Shown here piece by piece: positions 7,320-15,665 of a stretch of DNA of 64,000 bases. How positions within the stretch are numbered: the first letter of the stretch is position 1; the number at the start of each line of letters is the position of its first letter. Under the pieces are notes generated by a model that searched no databases, had not been told where the DNA came from, and saw nothing but the letters and a program-made list of their open reading frames with translations. The position numbers and the translations under genes were made by a program. Source of the stretch: VRUE01 sp963701265 (GTDB lineage Bacteria > Actinomycetota > Thermoleophilia > Solirubrobacterales > 70-9); NCBI GenBank assembly GCA_963701265.1, contig OY969581.1, positions 744,001-808,000 on the forward strand. The letters are read 5' to 3'.

Positions 7320-8462
7320 GTGGACTTCGCCCTCACGGACGAGCAAGAGGATTTCATCGACGCGATCCAGCGCTACTGCGACCACGAGTGCGGTACGCAG
7401 GATCAGCGCGAGCGCCTCACCGAGGGCTACACCGAGCACCACAACGAGACCATCTACAAGGAGATGGCCGAGCTCGGCTGGCTCGGGCTGACGATTCCCG
7501 AGGAGTACGGCGGCTCCGGCGGCTCGATGCTGGACGCCTGCCTCTTCATGGAGGAGACCTCGCGCGCCCTCGCCCCGATCGGCGGCTACGCGACGACGCT
7601 GATCGTCGCCGGCGCCACCAACCGCTTCGGCACCGAGGAGCAGAAGCAGGAGATCCTCGGCGGCATCGCCGGCGGTGCGGTCGAGGCGATCGCGATGACC
7701 GAGCCCGAGGCCGGCTCCGACGTCGGCTCGCTCTCCACTTTCGCCGAGAGCGTCGACGACGGCTTCGTCCTCAACGGGCAGAAGGTCTTCTGCTCCAACG
7801 CCCACATCGCCGACCACATCCTCGTCGTCTGCCGCACCACCCGTTCGGCCTCCAAGCACGAGGGCCTGACGATGATCTGGCTGCCGCGGGAGACTGACGG
7901 CCTGGAGATCGTCCCGATCGACACGATGGGTGGCCGCGACACCAACCACCTCTACCTGACCGACGTCGCCGCCCCGGCCGACGCCGTGCTCGGCCAGGTC
8001 GACCAGGCCTGGACCCAGCTGATGGCCGGCCTCAACGTCGAGCGCCTGATCCTCGCCGCGACGATGCTCGGCATCGCCCAGCGCGTCTTCGACGACCTGA
8101 TCGTCTACGTCAAGGAGCGCGAACAGTTCAACCGCCCGATCGGCTCCTTCCAGGCGCTGCAGCACCGCATCGCCGACATGGCGACCGAGCTCGAGGCGGC
8201 GCGCCTGATGACCCGCTGGGTCGCCACCCTCACCGACGAGGACCCCGACCGCATGCTGCCCCGCGAGGCCTCGATGGTGAAGCTCTTCGTCACCGAGACG
8301 ACCAAGCGCGCCGCCCTTGAAGGGATGCAGATGATGGGCGGCTACGGCTACGCCTCCGAGTACGACATGGAGCGCCTCGTCCGCACCGCCCTCGTCTCGA
8401 CGATCTACGGCGGCACTTCAGAGATTCAGCGCAATATCATCGCCAAGACGTTCGGGCTCTGA
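7320..8462 (+). CDS. Acyl-CoA dehydrogenase
   Basis: 380 aa from GTG 7320. Full-length family member. The N-terminal helical domain has LGLTIPEEYGGSGGS (~54-68). The FAD and substrate region carries AMTEPEAGSDVGS, and the C-terminal helical domain has REQFNRPIGSFQALQH and GGYGYASEYDMERL. The C-terminal YGGTSEIQRN places the catalytic base at Glu368, the position used by short- and medium-chain dehydrogenases. It oxidises an acyl-CoA to the 2-enoyl-CoA with FAD, passing electrons to ETF; chain-length preference cannot be read. It stands alone between two tRNA genes. Confidence 0.93.
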   Translation: MDFALTDEQEDFIDAIQRYCDHECGTQDQRERLTEGYTEHHNETIYKEMAELGWLGLTIPEEYGGSGGSMLDACLFMEETSRALAPIGGYATTLIVAGATNRFGTEEQKQEILGGIAGGAVEAIAMTEPEAGSDVGSLSTFAESVDDGFVLNGQKVFCSNAHIADHILVVCRTTRSASKHEGLTMIWLPRETDGLEIVPIDTMGGRDTNHLYLTDVAAPADAVLGQVDQAWTQLMAGLNVERLILAATMLGIAQRVFDDLIVYVKEREQFNRPIGSFQALQHRIADMATELEAARLMTRWVATLTDEDPDRMLPREASMVKLFVTETTKRAALEGMQMMGGYGYASEYDMERLVRTALVSTIYGGTSEIQRNIIAKTFGL

Positions 8463-8477
8463 GACAGGCATAATCTC

Positions 8478-8497
8478 CTCACGCAGGGATGCGTGAG
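8478..8497 (+). other. Perfect hairpin abutting the tRNA-Glu 5' end
   Basis: CTCACGCA-GGGA-TGCGTGAG, an 8-bp perfect stem whose last G is the first base of the tRNA. It sits 16 nt after the acyl-CoA dehydrogenase stop. It could end that transcript or shape the tRNA precursor's 5' leader. A TAATCT box at 8471-8476 could be the tRNA -10 element. Confidence 0.5.
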
Positions 8498-8592
8498 CGC
8501 CCGTAGCTCAGTGGTCAACGGGGTTTTAACGAGCCCCAAAGAGCGCCGGTCTTTCAAGCCGGAGGTCGAGAGTTCGATTCTCTCCGGGCGCA
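8497..8592 (+). tRNA. tRNA-Glu(TTC) with enlarged D-loop
   Basis: 96 nt. Acceptor GCGCCCG/CGGGCGC with discriminator A; anticodon stem CCGGT/GCCGG with loop CTTTCAA (anticodon TTC); T-arm GAGAG-TTCGATT-CTCTC. The D-stem GCTC/GAGC (8506-8509/8541-8544) encloses a 31-nt loop where 7-11 nt is normal. The surplus ~21 nt holds a GGGG...CCCC mini-hairpin (8520-8523/8533-8536). All other parts are canonical. It may be a functional tRNA with an insertion, or inactivated. Confidence 0.75.
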
Positions 8593-8598
8593 TTTTCG

Positions 8599-9048
8599 GT
8601 GCAGATCCGGCCAGCCACACCCGATGAGGCAGACGTAGCTGACGAGTTGGTCCAGCGCGCCTACGCCCACTACGTCGACCGCATCGGCCGTCGACCCGGG
8701 CCAATGGACGAGGACTACCGCCAGAAGGTGACCGAACGCAAGATCTCGGTCGCCGTCGAGGCAGACGAGATCCTCGGCCTAGTCGTCCTCGCCAAAGAGT
8801 CGGACCACCTGCTGGTCGAGAACGTCGCCGTCGATCCGGAGCACCAAAGCCAAGGAATCGGCCGCGCCCTGCTCGCCTTCGCCGAGACGGTTGCCGCCGA
8901 AGCCAACCTCACAACCCTCCGCCTCTACACCCACGCCCTGATGACCGAGAACCTCGCCTTCTACCTCCGTCTCGGCTACACCGAAATCGACCGCCGCAGC
9001 GATGACGGCTTCGAACGAGTCTTCTTCTCTAAGAGCCTCGAGTCCTGA
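8599..9048 (+). CDS. GNAT family N-acetyltransferase
   Basis: 149 aa from GTG 8599, only 6 nt after the tRNA-Glu 3' end, so there is no room for a separate promoter or a Shine-Dalgarno. It must be read from the tRNA promoter, translated leaderless after tRNA processing, or its true 5' end was replaced. The fold is complete: IRPATPDEADVADELV (beta1-alpha1), VENVAVDPEHQSQGIGRALL containing the acetyl-CoA pyrophosphate loop QGIGRA, and a C-terminal ENLAFYLRLGYTEI typical of GNATs. It transfers acetyl from acetyl-CoA to an amine of unknown identity. Confidence 0.85.
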   Translation: MQIRPATPDEADVADELVQRAYAHYVDRIGRRPGPMDEDYRQKVTERKISVAVEADEILGLVVLAKESDHLLVENVAVDPEHQSQGIGRALLAFAETVAAEANLTTLRLYTHALMTENLAFYLRLGYTEIDRRSDDGFERVFFSKSLES

Positions 9049-9082
9049 CCTCCCCGAAGCGGGCTCTTTTCCTGCCACTGGG

Positions 9083-9303
9083 GGCAACTTCTACCGCGAC
9101 CTCTGGAAACCGACCCAGAACGCTTCCGGCCTCGACATCCGCCCCCACGAGTGCCGCCACTCCTACGTCACCCACCTCCACGCTGCTGGCATCAACGGCG
9201 CCGACCTGGCTGAGACGCGGGCCACCGCGTCGAGACGATGTTGGCGCGGTATACGCACGCGGTGAGAGGGAGCTTCGACGCCGTCAGACAAACAATTTCC
9301 TGA
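9083..9303 (+). pseudogene. Tyrosine recombinase (integrase), C-terminal remnant with frameshift
   Basis: Only the catalytic C-terminus remains. In one frame: FYRDLWKPTQNASGLDIRP then HECRHSYVTHLHAAG (HxxR box). After a 1-nt loss near 9217 the next frame reads GHRVETMLARYTHAVRG, with the second His and the nucleophilic Tyr, ending at TGA 9301-9303. The N-terminal arm and core-binding domains are absent. Its position near the tRNA-Glu end fits the integrase of the island's founding element. It converges on the STAND gene with 1 nt between stop codons. Confidence 0.85.
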
Positions 9304-9304
9304 T

Positions 9305-12300
9305 TCAGCTTGGTGCAACTTGATCTTTCTCAAAGATCTCGCCACGGCGGTCGATCGGCTTCAAGTCCACCGACTCCCACTGCTTGCCATCAAAGATCAT
9401 GTGTCCAGCGTAGTCGACCCATCCCAGTGGAATAGGTCGTGAAAACCTCCCTTCGTCGAAGACCCGGCGCTCGCAAAAAAGGCCTACGACCAAGCAGAGA
9501 TTGTTTCCTTGAAGAAAATCAGCAAGTCGATCTTCGCGCATCAAGAGTGCTCTGTCGCGGTGGAACCCTTCATCGGTCTCTCGGTATTGAACGGCGACAT
9601 GGCCCGAATCATCTATCCAGCCATTGAGTTTCTCGTTCCAGCGCAAACCGGCCTTGTCCGCCAAAAACTTAGACGGAAGATCGACTCCGATGCGGTCAGT
9701 GATAGAGCAGTCATATCCACTGCCCTCTGCCTGGTAGCTGAGGCGGACTGGAGCCGACTGAACGGGGAGATGGCCATCGCCGTGAGAACGGCGCCAGCCT
9801 CCATCGAAGCCGTGAGACGGCGACTCCCAAGGAAGCTCGCCCCAGAAGACGCCATAAATGCCCTGCGTTCCCCAATCGGGCAGGGATCTAACGAGGTCAG
9901 GATTATCACTGAGCCAGCTACGGATATTTGAAGCATCCTTTTGTCGGATGAACGTACCTGATGAAAGGATCGCCAAATCTCGGCGGATCCCAGTAGCCGA
10001 TGCAAGGCTCGCAACGTCTTTCGGATCCTCATGCCAATCGTGATGTCCATCAAGAATCACCCAAGAAACATCGTGACCGTCCGTGACTCGCAGGAGTTTG
10101 ATTGGGATCGGTAGATCCGCCTTGAGCTCAGCCCAGGCGCCCTCAAGCCCGGGCTTAGGTGGGTCGAAGGTGGGAGGGGTCGGCGACCACCAGGCAGGAG
10201 ATGAATCAACAGGAAATGTGGGCTGCCTGATCGGCTCAAGTTCGTCACCAATCTCGATCCTCTCCGGCGGCAGCGTGGGATCGAGATTCCTCGCGCGGAG
10301 TTGCCATGCGCCCACGTACGGAACTACGTCGGCCCAGTCGGAAAGCGTGAAGTTATCGGCTAGCCGAGCCAAAAGCTCACCTAGTGCGATCCACTGATAC
10401 TTCTTGCCAAAACGCTCTCGCTTACTTGAAGTCCTATAAGAACTCCGTCGGGCAATAGACCAATCAAGCTCACCAAATCTCTCGGGTGTCCACCCCATCT
10501 CTACTGCGCGTTGAAAGATAAATCGAGACGCACGCTCAGGTGGATAGGCCATGGGCCGCTGGTACGCTCGGGGTCGTCTTGTGCGAGGGGTAAAGGATCG
10601 AGCGAGCAATATGCGCTGATTCTCTGTGAGTTCGTCTGTTGGCTGTGCGACCCTCGTGGGGTCATCGGAGGCGAGAAGTTCAACCTGCTTTGAATCTAGG
10701 CTTTTTTCGAAACGCTTCCACGCCCTTGAATTGACCTGGTATGAGGGCTGCGATGGACTGGGATCCTCCGGTGGAAGAGGCTCTCCGAGCTTTGTGGGAA
10801 GAAAATCGTCTACTACTCCAGAAACCACATACCGCGACCAGTCACTATGTGATGAGAGGGCCGAAAAATGAAGCAAGCCATAGCCTTCAGTTTTGTCCTC
10901 TGTTCTTGGGTAGGTGGCCTCAAGATAGCTAGCTCGCCGCGGTACCTTAGGGGCTTTGCTTCCATATGGTGGAGTGGCACGGGCAAGGAGTCTTGGCGGG
11001 ATGAGTTTTTGTCTCCTCATCCAACGAGCCAAAGACGCAATATAGTCGCGGGTCAGAAGGTCTGGCGATGCGTTCGGGCTCTCAATAAGATTCGAGATCA
11101 GGAAGTCGATTAGTCGAGATGCGGTTTTTCGGTCATACGATTCTCCGGGGTCTCGGATGACCGAACCAGCAATCGCAGCAGTCAATCGCTGGGTGATGTA
11201 TGGATCGTCTACGTTGGAGAACCGCGCCACAAGTTGGAGATGCACGTTTGGCCTGCCGATAGCGAGTGTTGCAAGAGCCTTTGTGGCGTAATCTCGCGCA
11301 AACCTATTTGGGCTAGTAAAGGTCCAGGCAAGTGCGGTACATGCCAACTCGATGACATCGTCAGAACACCACGCATAGGGACCGCGGGCGGACCACCGGA
11401 TTAGTCGATCGAGAGCATTGTCTGCATAACCGAACGAGTCATTGATCAGATCGGTCCAATAGGCATCACGATCAGGCATTGGCGTTCGACGGAGAAAGTC
11501 ATGCAGCCGGAATGCGTTATGCGGATGATCTGGATCGGCTGCAACGGCTAGTAGTGATTGAATAGTTTCTTCTGCAAAATAATTCAGTCCATCATTGATC
11601 AATTCTGTGGTCCGGGTATTGAAGGCGTCTCGATCTCGGAGCACGATGCTCGATAGAAAGGCCTCGAATGCTCTGGACCAGCGATATTGGGAGTGCCTGT
11701 CGTCATCCGTGACTGGGAAGAGATCGGGTAGCTCAATTTCCCAACGCTCGGGTAGCTGAACGGCCAAGGCTTCTATCAATCCACCAGGGGCTTCCAGAAG
11801 CCAATCGCGAAGCCGATCCTTGTCGCGGAAAGCCCCTTCGACGTCGGTGCGCGAAGCGGGTCCTAGGCGGGCTGTGAGGAAAGAACGGGCAATGAGATGG
11901 TCCGAGAATCGCTGATAGGGAAAAGAGACCATCTCGGCGGGCTCATCGCTGTCCTCTATCCAGCCGCGGTCGATTGCAAGGAGCCCCTCGCTGACCATTG
12001 CCTCAAGGAGAGTGTCGGGTGATTTGTGGAGGTGCGAGGCATGGGAGCTAATGAGCTTGTGAGCTCTCGCATATTCCAAGCGATCGCTTCCGGCCTCACC
12101 AAGTGAATTCGCGAAGTCGGCGATTGCCTGTGGAACGATTTTTAGGCGACGGTCTAGTTGAAGCCGTTTCTCGACCCGAGCACTTCGCTTATTCACGAAA
12201 TGCTCAAACACCGCAGAAAGGTGATCAGCGCCGTGTGCGGAATTGGGGTTCTCCTTCATTCCCTCGCAGTAAAGTTTCAAAAAGAGGGGGTTACTGAACT

Positions 12301-13843
12301 CGGGAAGCAACAGTGGCACCTTGGGAGGCTGAAGACCGTGGAGACGAAAAATTTGATCTATCGCGTCAAACTCACGACCCTGATATCCATAATGTTGGAT
12401 GCGCGCGAAGCAGGCGTCGGGACCACCCGACGGCTCAACCAAGTCCAAGTAGGTACTGCGACAGCTAACGGCAAAGCCGACCCATCCAGTCTCTGTCAGC
12501 CGCCGCCTTAGATCTGACAGCTCGGCTGCCCACATACTGGCGTCTGCTGACTCGTTGAGGGCATCTATGAGGAGGACGGCTCTTTGCCCGGAAGCTTCTC
12601 CCGACGCCGCGAAAATGGTGGCAATCTCGGAGGGGCTCAAGTTCGGCTCTCCCAAAAGCAGCGCTAGCGTTTGCCATGGAGATTGGTCTCGAAATCGCTG
12701 GCCAAGGACAGCTATCACTGGATGACCGCTAGCAAGGAGGCGTTTTGCAACATCACAAAATAGGTGAGTCTTCCCTCGGCCGGCTGGACCCTCAACAAAT
12801 AGCGCTCGACGCTCGGCCGTCTGACAGTTTGGACTGTCGAGAAACGATCGGAGGCGCATCAATGCATTGTCAAGCGCCCGTGCCTTGACCGATAGGGCCT
12901 GAGCGATCTCAGACTCTCGTTTCTCCTTTGCGGTGTCGGTTGACTCGGTTTGTCGAGATTTTTCCGGCCACGCTATCGGCCGTAGTTCGTCCATGAATTG
13001 ACCTAGCGTGCTCGAAGCGTCCTCGACTATTCGGCGAGGTGATTTGGATTGAAGATCTGGGGGATGCTGTCCCGTTAGTCGCTGGCTTTCAAGTTGAACG
13101 AGGTGGGCTCTGATATTGGCAAGAGGCGCATCCCAGGCTTCCTTTGAGGACTCAAACAGAGTGCGGCCAGCTTTGAGTACCGTGCTACGAAGATTTTCCA
13201 GATGCGCCCCAAGATCTGAGGGGAGTGCGATAGCTTCAAGGATCCGGTCCACCGGGAGATCAATGTTCTGCTGGGGGGTATACCTATCGCCGGCATCATC
13301 GATGGTGTGTGCGAGCTCCTTTGAGCACCAGTCAAGACCTAGAACACGTTCACTGAAGAAAAACCACTCGCGACCTCTATGTTCCTCGCGAGCCAAGCGC
13401 TCAAGTAGTTGACCGCCACTAAGTAGGTCGACCGTGACCCCCGGTGCGATCTTGCTCCACCTCGCCTTCGCCTCTTCAAAACGCTTACGGGCCTGTTTGC
13501 CCCGGGAGTCACTAGGATCGTCAGCGAGGTCCCACGGGATGCAAAAAGTGAGTGCTTTGGTCCCCTTTCGCTTCTTCGTGACAGATTCAAGCGATTCGCG
13601 CATCGCTTTTATCAAGTCTGTGGTTTTGAAAATAAACTTGGCCTGCCAGCCAGTCTCGGATCCGTCGGGCCAGCGCCAATACCACTCGACCCCAGCATCG
13701 GGCGCGCTTGTCTTGATGAGCTCGGCTCCCTGCGGGGTGGGATCACGGAGCTGAAAGCACAACTCCTCGAACGCCCGATCCTGTTTCCCGTCCCAGGCTC
13801 GGATCTGTTGAAATCGCTTTGCGGCGGGGGGTCTTACCGGCAC
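9305..13843 (-). CDS. Avs-like antiviral STAND NTPase with N-terminal PD-(D/E)XK-type nuclease domain
   Basis: 1512 aa from GTG 13843. Residues ~20-110 look like a PD-(D/E)XK nuclease: Glu26, Asp49 (SAPDAGVE) and QAK at 67-69. A linker follows with GDRYTPQQNIDLPV (~186-198). The STAND NTPase has Walker A GPAGRGKT (352-359), Walker B LLIDALNES (424-432), a sensor-like SCRST (460-464), NPLFLKLY (518-525) and FPYQRFSDHLIA (641-652), a motif I associate with Avs proteins. The rest (~660-1180) is helical and solenoid-like, with a beta-rich end. In known Avs proteins the C-terminal part senses phage terminase or portal, and NTPase-driven oligomerisation activates the effector. The trigger here is unknown. 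A small membrane-protein gene lies 120 nt upstream on the same strand. Confidence 0.8.
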   Translation of the reverse strand: MPVRPPAAKRFQQIRAWDGKQDRAFEELCFQLRDPTPQGAELIKTSAPDAGVEWYWRWPDGSETGWQAKFIFKTTDLIKAMRESLESVTKKRKGTKALTFCIPWDLADDPSDSRGKQARKRFEEAKARWSKIAPGVTVDLLSGGQLLERLAREEHRGREWFFFSERVLGLDWCSKELAHTIDDAGDRYTPQQNIDLPVDRILEAIALPSDLGAHLENLRSTVLKAGRTLFESSKEAWDAPLANIRAHLVQLESQRLTGQHPPDLQSKSPRRIVEDASSTLGQFMDELRPIAWPEKSRQTESTDTAKEKRESEIAQALSVKARALDNALMRLRSFLDSPNCQTAERRALFVEGPAGRGKTHLFCDVAKRLLASGHPVIAVLGQRFRDQSPWQTLALLLGEPNLSPSEIATIFAASGEASGQRAVLLIDALNESADASMWAAELSDLRRRLTETGWVGFAVSCRSTYLDLVEPSGGPDACFARIQHYGYQGREFDAIDQIFRLHGLQPPKVPLLLPEFSNPLFLKLYCEGMKENPNSAHGADHLSAVFEHFVNKRSARVEKRLQLDRRLKIVPQAIADFANSLGEAGSDRLEYARAHKLISSHASHLHKSPDTLLEAMVSEGLLAIDRGWIEDSDEPAEMVSFPYQRFSDHLIARSFLTARLGPASRTDVEGAFRDKDRLRDWLLEAPGGLIEALAVQLPERWEIELPDLFPVTDDDRHSQYRWSRAFEAFLSSIVLRDRDAFNTRTTELINDGLNYFAEETIQSLLAVAADPDHPHNAFRLHDFLRRTPMPDRDAYWTDLINDSFGYADNALDRLIRWSARGPYAWCSDDVIELACTALAWTFTSPNRFARDYATKALATLAIGRPNVHLQLVARFSNVDDPYITQRLTAAIAGSVIRDPGESYDRKTASRLIDFLISNLIESPNASPDLLTRDYIASLARWMRRQKLIPPRLLARATPPYGSKAPKVPRRASYLEATYPRTEDKTEGYGLLHFSALSSHSDWSRYVVSGVVDDFLPTKLGEPLPPEDPSPSQPSYQVNSRAWKRFEKSLDSKQVELLASDDPTRVAQPTDELTENQRILLARSFTPRTRRPRAYQRPMAYPPERASRFIFQRAVEMGWTPERFGELDWSIARRSSYRTSSKRERFGKKYQWIALGELLARLADNFTLSDWADVVPYVGAWQLRARNLDPTLPPERIEIGDELEPIRQPTFPVDSSPAWWSPTPPTFDPPKPGLEGAWAELKADLPIPIKLLRVTDGHDVSWVILDGHHDWHEDPKDVASLASATGIRRDLAILSSGTFIRQKDASNIRSWLSDNPDLVRSLPDWGTQGIYGVFWGELPWESPSHGFDGGWRRSHGDGHLPVQSAPVRLSYQAEGSGYDCSITDRIGVDLPSKFLADKAGLRWNEKLNGWIDDSGHVAVQYRETDEGFHRDRALLMREDRLADFLQGNNLCLVVGLFCERRVFDEGRFSRPIPLGWVDYAGHMIFDGKQWESVDLKPIDRRGEIFEKDQVAPS

Positions 13844-13963
13844 TTCTTCAACGTAGTAGACGGAAAGGACTCAGTGCGTAAATGCTTGCTTGTTGGCTCG
13901 TGGATAGACATACGAAACCAGCAGGTGCTGTGAGTTCGACGGGGCGAGTTCGAGCGTGTCGGA

Positions 13964-14203
13964 CTAGACGCCGAGGTCGGAGAACTTCTGTGCTATGGGA
14001 GCGTCGAAAGTCTCGTGTGCGGCGATCGTAAGCACGGTTACCGCCAACCCGGTTGCTCCGGAGCGACGCCCGAAGAGATAGAACGCGAGACTGCCAACCA
14101 CGACATGACCGAGGAGTCGGGCGAGTGGGTCTGGTCTGTTGCTTGGTGACATAGCCGTGAACAATAGCGACGTTCCCAGAAGGAATTTGTGCGTACCGAG
14201 CAT
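13964..14203 (-). CDS. Small two-span membrane protein upstream of the STAND gene
   Basis: 79 aa from ATG 14203. Two hydrophobic segments (~6-18 and ~30-45, the second continuing towards ~62) flank a polar stretch with GRRSGATG, and the tail ends FDAPIAQKFSDLGV. I do not recognise the family. It has the same orientation as the Avs-like gene with a 120-nt gap, so they may be co-transcribed. It may be an unrelated passenger or an accessory of the defence gene; the sequence cannot decide. Confidence 0.5.
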   Translation of the reverse strand: MLGTHKFLLGTSLLFTAMSPSNRPDPLARLLGHVVVGSLAFYLFGRRSGATGLAVTVLTIAAHETFDAPIAQKFSDLGV

Positions 14204-14263
14204 TTTGCGCTCGAGTCGGGGAGAAGCGAGTCGGCTCAGTCGAGGATTCGCCAGCTAGTCCCA

Positions 14264-14538
14264 ATGGCTTGCTTCAGTAGGATTTCGTATTACCATTTTC
14301 TCGTGGAGATCCATTCGTCGGCACGGAGGCACGGCGTGGCCGACGAGGACATTGAGCATGCGATCGACAACGTGACGAGCATTGACGACCAGGACGACGA
14401 CACGCGGCTGTATCTCGGGCCGGCTCGGAAGCCGATCTTCTTGAGGTCGTCACGATCGTTCGCGACAATGGATCCGAGCTGGTGATTCACGCGATGAAGA
14501 TGAGGCCGAAGTATCGGCGACTCCTACCGGGGGATTGA
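14264..14538 (+). pseudogene. Small RNase-type toxin gene (BrnT/DUF4258-like), frameshifted
   Basis: Reads VEIHSSARRHGVADEDIEHA and then RLYLGPAR in one frame. After a 1-nt loss near 14430 the next frame gives ADLLEVVTIVRDNG, ELVIHAMKMRPKYRRLLPGD and a TGA at 14536-14538. The joined product (~90 aa) matches the small toxin that sits before CopG-type antitoxins in many actinobacteria. The family assignment is from memory of that arrangement. The start could be ATG 14264 or GTG 14303. The break should inactivate it unless frameshifting restores it. Confidence 0.65.
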
Positions 14539-14540
14539 CG

Positions 14541-14822
14541 ATGGCGAGAAAGAAAACTCATGGCAAGACTGCCAGCGGCAAGCCGATCACCGACGACTTG
14601 ATCGACAAGCTGGCCAAGAAGGCCGAGGCGGGCTACGACGTGGAGGAGACGCTTCGCCGTCGCCCGGGACGGCCGACGATCGGTTCGGCTCCGGCTCGGG
14701 TGGAGTCTGTCCGCCTTGACCCGGAGTTGCGTGAAGCGCTTGATGTGCGTGCCAAGCGCGACCATGAGGCCACGTCTTCTGTCATTCGCAAGGCGCTTCG
14801 CCAGTATCTGCAAGCTGGCTGA
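14541..14822 (+). CDS. CopG/ribbon-helix-helix antitoxin
   Basis: 93 aa from ATG 14541, 2 nt after the toxin remnant's stop. The N-terminal half is basic (RKKTHGKTASGKPITDDLID). The C-terminal ~45 residues form a ribbon-helix-helix: SVRLDPELREALDVRAKRD as strand and first helix, then ATSSVIRKALRQYLQ as second helix. Such proteins bind DNA as dimers, repress their own operon and neutralise the toxin through the other end. The antitoxin frame is intact while the toxin is broken. Confidence 0.85.
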   Translation: MARKKTHGKTASGKPITDDLIDKLAKKAEAGYDVEETLRRRPGRPTIGSAPARVESVRLDPELREALDVRAKRDHEATSSVIRKALRQYLQAG

Positions 14823-14868
14823 TGCGCTGCGATCGCGGAGGTTGAGCAAAACGCGAGATGATCGAAGG

Positions 14869-15108
14869 ATGGGAAAGGCAATGACCGCCGACAGCAATCG
14901 CTCTCCCGCCGCCAAGGTGATGGACGAAGCAATCGACCTCGCAATCGAAGGCCGCTCGCCTTACCCGGAGCGCGCCGCGTTCGTTGACGTCGACGCTCCT
15001 GCGGCCGGCCATGACATTGAGCGCGCTGTGGACGAAGGGTTGTCGGTTGTTCTCGTTTCGTCCGACGGCAGTACCCGAGTCCTTAAGCCTGAGCTCGCAG
15101 CGAGCTGA
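14869..15108 (+). CDS. Small hypothetical protein
   Basis: 79 aa from ATG 14869 (GAAGG upstream); ATG 14881 is an alternative. The sequence is compact and acidic, with MDEAIDLAIEGRSPYPERA and HDIERAVDEGLSVVLVSSDG followed by a VLKPE tail. It has no cysteines and no membrane segment. I do not recognise the family. Its place just after an antitoxin gene in the island suggests another small regulatory or antitoxin-like protein, which is only context. Confidence 0.55.
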   Translation: MGKAMTADSNRSPAAKVMDEAIDLAIEGRSPYPERAAFVDVDAPAAGHDIERAVDEGLSVVLVSSDGSTRVLKPELAAS

Positions 15109-15114
15109 TCGAAT

Positions 15115-15312
15115 TCAACGGCGACCTTCGCTGACGTAGCTCGCCGCACTTTGGCCAGCACCCCGAAGCCCAATTGGATTCGGTAGATGCCGAGGCCCTT
15201 CGCTCGCTCGCACGGTGCCTTCGGCGACAAGGGCGGCGAGGTGTGGCGTGGGGTCGGTTGCCATCTGCACCGGTCGTCTTCCCGTGGTCTCTTTGATCGG
15301 TTTGTGCGCCAC
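15115..15312 (-). pseudogene. Truncated Phd/VapB-type antitoxin remnant
   Basis: 65 codons ending at TGA 15115-15117. The segment from HLAALVAEGTVRASEG to GQSAASYVSEGRR resembles the C-terminal toxin-binding tail of Phd/VapB antitoxins (LxxLVAEGxVRPA... ending in a short acidic-basic tail). The expected N-terminal DNA-binding fold is missing upstream and no toxin gene is adjacent. A relic is the simplest reading; the family call rests on weak similarity. Confidence 0.35.
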
Positions 15313-15377
15313 AGAGCCATGATACGAATTGTCTGCGATAGATCTGCGAATACCGATGCTCGGAAAGGACCGCGCAC

Positions 15378-15665
15378 ATGGAGCAGGTGAACATCAGAAT
15401 CGGCCCGGTGGCCTTCGACCATGCTGACTATGACGCTAAGAACGACGTGCTCTATTTGCATGTCGGCGAGCCCAGGGAGGCTGAGGGCGAGGAGACGCCC
15501 GAGGGTCACGTCCTGCGTTTCGAGCCTGGCACTCAGCGCATCGTCGGCCTAACCGTCTTGGGTGCTCAAGCGATCCTTGATCGCGATGGCGAACTGCGCA
15601 TCGCGATTCCGGAGTCGGTCAAGGCGAGCGCCGACGACCTCGCACCAGCCCTCGCCGCTGTCTAG
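15378..15665 (+). CDS. DUF2283 family protein
   Basis: 95 aa from ATG 15378. DYDAKNDVLYLHVGEPREAE followed by LRFEPGTQRIVGLTVLGA is the DUF2283 pattern: an acidic strand that reads its own 'YD...DVLY', then a G-T-x-x-I-V-G strand. The C-terminus ends IPESVKASADDLAPAL. Family members are small beta-rich proteins of unknown function, often found beside toxin-antitoxin genes, as here. It stands alone between an antitoxin relic and the Fic gene. Confidence 0.7.
   Translation: MEQVNIRIGPVAFDHADYDAKNDVLYLHVGEPREAEGEETPEGHVLRFEPGTQRIVGLTVLGAQAILDRDGELRIAIPESVKASADDLAPALAAV

Noticed and set aside
10501..12511. Several plus-strand frames of 60-117 residues inside the STAND gene
   Set aside because: Antisense to an uninterrupted 1512-codon frame with ordered motifs; no ribosome-binding sites or family features.
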